From contig BFEA01000391.1 of the NCBI GenBank assembly GCA_003427395.1, forward strand, positions 603,977 to 635,734: a stretch of 31,758 nucleotides of DNA, given 5' to 3'. The stretch is from Chara braunii. Taxonomy: Eukaryota; Streptophyta; Charophyceae; Charales; Characeae. Below are positions 27,982 through 31,758 of the stretch, in pieces (position 1 is the stretch's first letter; each line of letters starts with the position of its first letter). The translations under genes and the position numbers were made by a program. A model generated the notes under the pieces. It was not told the origin of the DNA and ran no database searches. It saw only the letters and a program-made list of their open reading frames with translations.

Positions 27982-28809
27982 ATCTGCATATTATCCCAAC
28001 AACTTGGTAATGCAAGGGTCGATCGAATCCTTCTGTTTAGGCTCAGTGACTTGCCTAACATAGGCTACAAAAACCTGTTTTTCTAGCTGCTCCTTCACTA
28101 ACCATGCGAATGCAGGAGCGCTGAGGCAACAATGTGCCAAGGGGTTATCTATCCCTGACACATGAAACATGCGAGCAATCTTAACTTAACCTGACGGGTT
28201 AGGGAGCCTACACTCGTGCTCTCTCAAATGGTGTGTGGCCCCTACTGCCTCTCCCCTGTCCATTCCTAGGACCATATGAAACGGGAGATTGTCCTCGACA
28301 AGGAGAGTCAGGGAATGAAGAACTCTCTCTATCTTCCCATCTTTCTCTAGGTGGAAGTATGCCTGGACTTCCTCGACTCAATCCTTGACTCGCATTGTGC
28401 GATTATTGGCGAGGATGCTGACTGTAGGTTCCCCTAACTTTCGGACCTTTAAGTTCAACCTCAACCTTTGCAACGCTTTACGACCAATGTAGGTACGGGT
28501 GGCCCCACTATCTATAAGGGCCCCTACCCTGCCTCTGAAGACCTCGACGTCTACTAACACTAGCTGTCCTTTCCTATCTTTCTTCATCTTGGCCCGGGCA
28601 GGGATCCTGTACTTCAACTCTTCTCCCACGCCCGTGAGGGAAGTACCTAGAGAGATCCTAACACAAGCAGTCGTTGGACAATTATCTAGGCACTGGCCAA
28701 TAACCTCTGCCATAGACACATGTGGTTTGGGAGTTTCTCTGTGGTGCGCACACTCTTCTCCACATGGTCTAGGGGTAAGGGCAGTTGCGACCCCTACCAG
28801 CGGTTGCAT
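27982..28809 (-). pseudogene. Aspartic protease and linker (element E)
   Basis: The active site LIDSGATRTYIG (DSG at 28504-28512) is the only intact protease site in the window. Before it QLVLVDVEVFRGRVGALI forms the entry strands. ALQRLRLNLKVRK and VSILANNRTMRV follow. A stop at 28378-28380 precedes VEEVQAYFHLEKD and PFHMVLGMD, the conserved C-terminal segment. Between 28240 and 27990 an RT-proximal linker (HCCLSAPAFAWLVKEQ, FVAYVRQVTEP) runs with further stops. Confidence 0.85.
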
Positions 28810-28838
28810 TTTGCTTGCTGGGCTGCTCTATATTTGTG

Positions 28839-28880
28839 GCAAAATTTGATGATGTCCCCCGGATCACCGCAGTAAAAACA
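28839..28880 (-). pseudogene. Gag zinc knuckle with His replaced by Asp (element E)
   Basis: CFYCGDPGDIIKFC fits C-x2-C-x4-x-x4-C, but the His position (28854-28856) is Asp. A Gly/Arg/Gln-rich stretch (about 29010-29170, with repeated GRG and GQG) lies upstream in the same polypeptide and would itself bind RNA. A TGA at 28905-28907 separates the two. Confidence 0.8.
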
Positions 28881-30672
28881 CCGATCCTGGTCTATTCTCT
28901 TATGTCATACAGTCTGTTCCAAACCTAGCTTTTCCCAGGGTCTGCCTTGCTGTAGAGCAAGGTGCCATTCACCCCTCCTGGGAGGTGATCGATTAGAGCG
29001 AGGACAATTTTGTGGCAGACCTTGACCCCTACCTCCCTCTTGGTGGTTTCCTCTGCCGCCAACCCCCTGAGCGCCCTGTCCTCGACCACCAAAGGCCCGA
29101 TCCCCTTGGCCCTGGCCTCTAGCTCTTCCTTGTGGCCTCCCTCCAGCCACAACAACAACAGAGGTCCTCCCCCGAACATTGCTACTGTCCCCCTCCTCTA
29201 GGCCCCACTCAATCTGGTTGTAGGGGACCTCCTCCATACCACCCTCATCTAAAGTAAGGATGAGATGATCCTTGGCCCTGACTTGGCCAGAGATGGTACA
29301 ACATCTCCATTTTCGTGCCAAAAAATAGATGTTGGCATGGATTGGGCTTCGAACATCACCACCTCCCTACTCAATGTATCGTAGGTTATGGTGGGCTGTT
29401 TGCTCATTTCGAAGAAGTGCCCGTGCAAGGCATCAGGCATGGCACAATAGAACGATTAAATTAATTGGATCTTAGTGACCCCATGGCCAGAGACAGCAAT
29501 TAACTCGTCCATTACTCCCTTGAGTGACCTGGGGCACTCTTCCACTGGCGAGAGTGGATGGTTTGTAGCTTGTCAGAGGCCCTAAGGCCCTAAGTGGCAT
29601 CTGCAAATCTTTCATGAAGCAACTTGAAGAATTGAGGAAGGGGGGTGACCTTGGAATATGCTACCATGTTATTATCAACTGAGCAGCGCGAGCAAGCGAT
29701 CTGGCGAAGCTAGACGTTTCGTCTTCGAGGGCGTGGAAAGCGACGAGGACTTGTTCCTCAGGTATGATCTTCTGTAGGTGGACGTACGAATTAACGTTCT
29801 CCTCCCAGTTATCGAAGTGCTCTTCCTTCTTCCCACTGTAGGAATCATGAAATTTCACCTTAACTGGCTCTCTACGGGGGCGAGCTTCCTCCTCCTTTGG
29901 AGTAGCAAGCTTTGCGCCTTCTATGGCGCCTGTGCGGAATCGCTCCGTATTTTCTAGTCTCGGTTTCATCTCTGTACCCACGTGCAACATCATCTCACGT
30001 GCAAACTTTTTTGAATCCCTGGCGTATGGATTGTAATGCTATATCCTGGCCCCTCACCAACTGGTACTGTTCCTGTTGGGCCTCTGCTAGGAGTTCTATA
30101 TTCCTAGGCATAACATCCATTTTCCCCAACAACTCTGCCTGGCTTTCCATCTCCTTTTGCTGCTCACTTATCCCCCTCAATTCCTTCTCCATCTTACCTG
30201 CTACCTCCAATCGTTGCTTCTTCTCTCTGGTGAGGCGCAACTTCCACTCCAACTTTTTTTCGTCTTCGATTGTTTGGCGCCGTAGCGGATCCTCGTCTGC
30301 GTCCAACTCTCTTATCACCGCCTCTTGGTTTGCTCTAGGAACATACATCGTGACCCACTCTGAAATCCTCTTCTTCATGCACGGATTCTCCATCTTCGTG
30401 CCTCTCGACTCCCCAGTTTCTCATCTACTCTTTCTCTCCAAGGGGACTTCCTCCACTTCCACTTCTTCTACCGCCCTTAACTTTTCTTCTTCTTCTCTAT
30501 GCAACTTCTTCATCTCCTCTTACAACTTTTTTTTCTACGCCGCCTGCTCCTCCAATAAGGCGTTGTTCTTAGCCTGCTTGATGAACTCCTTGGCCTCCTT
30601 CTCTCCTCTCTTTTAATAGGGCGGCGACTTGCTCTTCCTAAGCTTTGGTGTACTGCTACGCGTGTCCACCAT
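28881..30672 (-). pseudogene. Gag (element E)
   Basis: Start at ATG 30672 (MVDTRSSTPKLRKSKSPPY). The frame holds four stops down to the region beginning MENPCMKKRISEWVTMYVPR. A strong charged coiled coil follows (about 30300-30100: WKLRLTREKKQRLEVAGKME, RGISEQQKEMESQAELLGKM). A slip at a six-A run near 30010 leads to EMMLHVGTEMKPRLE and the matrix/capsid part KVKFHDSYSGKKEEHFDNWE, VLVAFHALEDETSSFARSLA. Shifts near 29670 and 29540 separate DNNMVAYSKVTPL, ASDKLQTIHSRQW, GVMDELIAV and ALHGHFFEMSKQP. It ends in the RGG-like linker before the knuckle. At least five stops and three frameshifts. Confidence 0.85.
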
Positions 30673-30887
30673 GGTGAAAGATGCACAATCGAGTGACAGT
30701 TCCACTCCTCACCACTTAGATGTCCACCCACTAACTAACTAACTAACTGACTCTCTGAGGACCACAAAGTCCTCCCCTTTGCTCCAGCCAGGTTACCACA
30801 ACCGACGAAAGCTTTCACCACCACTGTCCTTTACAAACGTTGACCCAGATGCCCTGCACCTGCGGTCAACCCACTTGGCTTTCACTG
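30673..30887 (-). other. 5' leader of element E
   Basis: About 215 bp between the Gag start and a putative LTR end (- strand ...GGTCCGTAACA at 30887, the same type of end as LTR B). Holds a (CTAA)n run at 30731-30748 and a small hairpin gaggac-cacaaa-gtcctc at 30757-30774. No clear PBS: the bases after the LTR end (GTGAAAGCC) do not match a tRNA I can name. Confidence 0.45.
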
Positions 30888-31758
30888 TTACGGACCCAGC
30901 CAGGGCTCGATCCCTGGTCCGTGGGTTACCACCCGCCAGACTGCTATTTCTTTTTTTTTTCGAGTCTCTGTTCTCCGGTGCCTAACTTGGCGCCCTCTGC
31001 ATCTGGCGCCCGTTCTCAAACCTGCCTCTTGCACTTTTGGATTTCGATACTTGGGGCCATCCGACATTCTGGCGCCCAGGCTTAGACCGTCGATTTTCAG
31101 TTTACCCCGAGGCAAATTGCACTTCTGCCCTCCGAACTCAACTTGAGTCCTGTACTTGAGACCGGACTCGAGCTAAGTTCGGGGGATTCAAGTTTCCTCC
31201 TCAGTGCTTGTGCTTCAGTGTGACTTGCTGCGGCATTGTGTTTGGAATCCAAGATTGCGACTTTGAGACTTTGCGACTTTGCCACGTTGTGTCTGCGTCC
31301 CTCCAGTCGTGTCGAGTCCGTTTCGAGTTCAGTGAGTATGTGTGTGTGTGCTCTCACTCCCTCCCTCTCTCTTCCCCGACCTCGCTGCTCTGCCTCAGCC
31401 CCGTCACACAGGTATCGGACCGGCTTCGACCCTCCCTCCCGCCTTGATTCATCGTCGTCGCCATTGACCTCGTCGCCATCGTCGCCACGTCATCACCGTA
31501 GCCGTCGACCTCGTCGCCGTCATTGCCACGTCATCGTCATCAATTGCCTCGTCCTTGCTGCGACGTCACCGTCACCGTCGCCACTGCCATCGCCAATTTT
31601 TCCTTCTTTTTCTTCTTTCTCTTCTTTCTTCTCCAAGTTTTTTATTCTTCTTCTTCCTCTTGTCCTTCACCATAGCCGTCATCATTTTCTTTCCCCCCCT
31701 CCTCGTCGTCATTATCTCCCCCTTCTTCTTCCTCTTCTTCTTCGTGGCCCCTACCCCG
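30887..31758 (-). repeat. Probable 5' LTR/U5 region of element E, running off the window
   Basis: The inner end is TGTTACGGACC on +. A palindromic cagggctcgatccctgg sits at 30904-30920. The motif GGCGCC recurs (about 30989, 31005 and 31072). From about 31450 the + strand is an imperfect (GTC/GCC)n triplet repeat, then a pyrimidine-rich stretch (31600-31758). I could not align it with the 3' LTR at 24.2-25.1 kb, so it may come from a different element or subfamily. No gene is seen. Confidence 0.4.

Larger units (their letters stand above)
24200..31758 (-). mobile_element. Ty3/gypsy LTR retrotransposon (element E, family F1)
   Basis: On the - strand from high to low: LTR/leader entering from the right window edge, Gag (30672 to about 28830), protease, RT, RNase H, integrase, PPT (25112-25100) and 3' LTR (from 25099 down). 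Its 3' end matches element A on the opposite strand. Its Gag (MVDTRSSTPK start, WKLRLTREKKQRLE coil, KVKFHDSYSGKKEEHFDNWE, TLSREVVMFEAQSMP) is, as far as I remember, of a type very common in Chara braunii. Heavily mutated throughout. Confidence 0.85.

Noticed and set aside
28905-29321. Host Gly/Arg-rich RNA-binding protein
   Set aside because: It lies between the Gag capsid and zinc knuckle of element E in the same orientation and is the Gag linker.
30904-30920. tRNA gene
   Set aside because: Only a T-arm-like palindrome is visible. No acceptor, D or anticodon arm can be formed around it.
1-31758. Pararetrovirus (caulimovirus-type) or Ty1/copia origin
   Set aside because: Integrase follows RNase H, and LTR, PBS and PPT are present. 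That excludes copia order and plant pararetroviruses, which lack integrase and LTRs. No movement or envelope gene is seen.

Overview
This window is eukaryotic repeat DNA. I find no intact host gene, bacterial operon, rRNA, tRNA gene or CRISPR array. It is a graveyard of decayed Ty3/gypsy-type LTR retrotransposons (order gag - protease - reverse transcriptase - RNase H - integrase, flanked by LTRs), separated by long (CT)n/(GA)n microsatellites and minisatellites. Initiator-Met-like primer binding sites, Ty3-type pol order and CHG-context decay suggest a green-plant (streptophyte) genome. The Gag of the right-hand element (N-terminus MVDTRSSTPK, charged coiled coil, RGG-like linker) resembles, from memory, Gag proteins abundant in the charophyte alga Chara braunii. 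That is my best but unverified guess.

Layout. (A) 1-587 + strand: integrase C-terminus, polypurine tract, then a 3' LTR from 588. 1295-3450: a composite minisatellite of two alternating unit types joined by (CT)n tracts, then a ~33-bp repeat family split by (GA)30. (C) 4089-~7820 + strand: a Ty3 element body from Gag capsid to mid-integrase, truncated at both ends. At ~7820 it is fused tail to tail with (B), 7820-14252 - strand, which runs from RNase H back through RT, protease, Gag, leader, PBS and 5' LTR into a 685-bp run of N (14253-14937). (D) 14938-23860 - strand: the most complete element, of the same family as B, with 3' LTR, PPT, integrase, RT/RNase H, protease, Gag, leader, PBS and 5' LTR. 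(E) ~24200-31758 - strand: an element of the same LTR family as A, with 3' LTR, PPT, pol, Gag and a 5' leader/LTR running off the window.

Two LTR families are visible. F1 (A and E) starts TGAAA after an AGGCCRGYGGGAG-type PPT. F2 (B and D) has an initiator-Met-like PBS, a telomere-like palindrome just inside it, and a leader that looks like it holds a ~600-bp intron. Every coding region is broken by stops or frameshifts, so none of the copies is autonomous. The lesions are patterned: several conserved Trp codons have become TAG in a CTAG context, as expected for C-to-T decay at methylated CHG sites, and all four Gag zinc knuckles have each lost a different single ligand.
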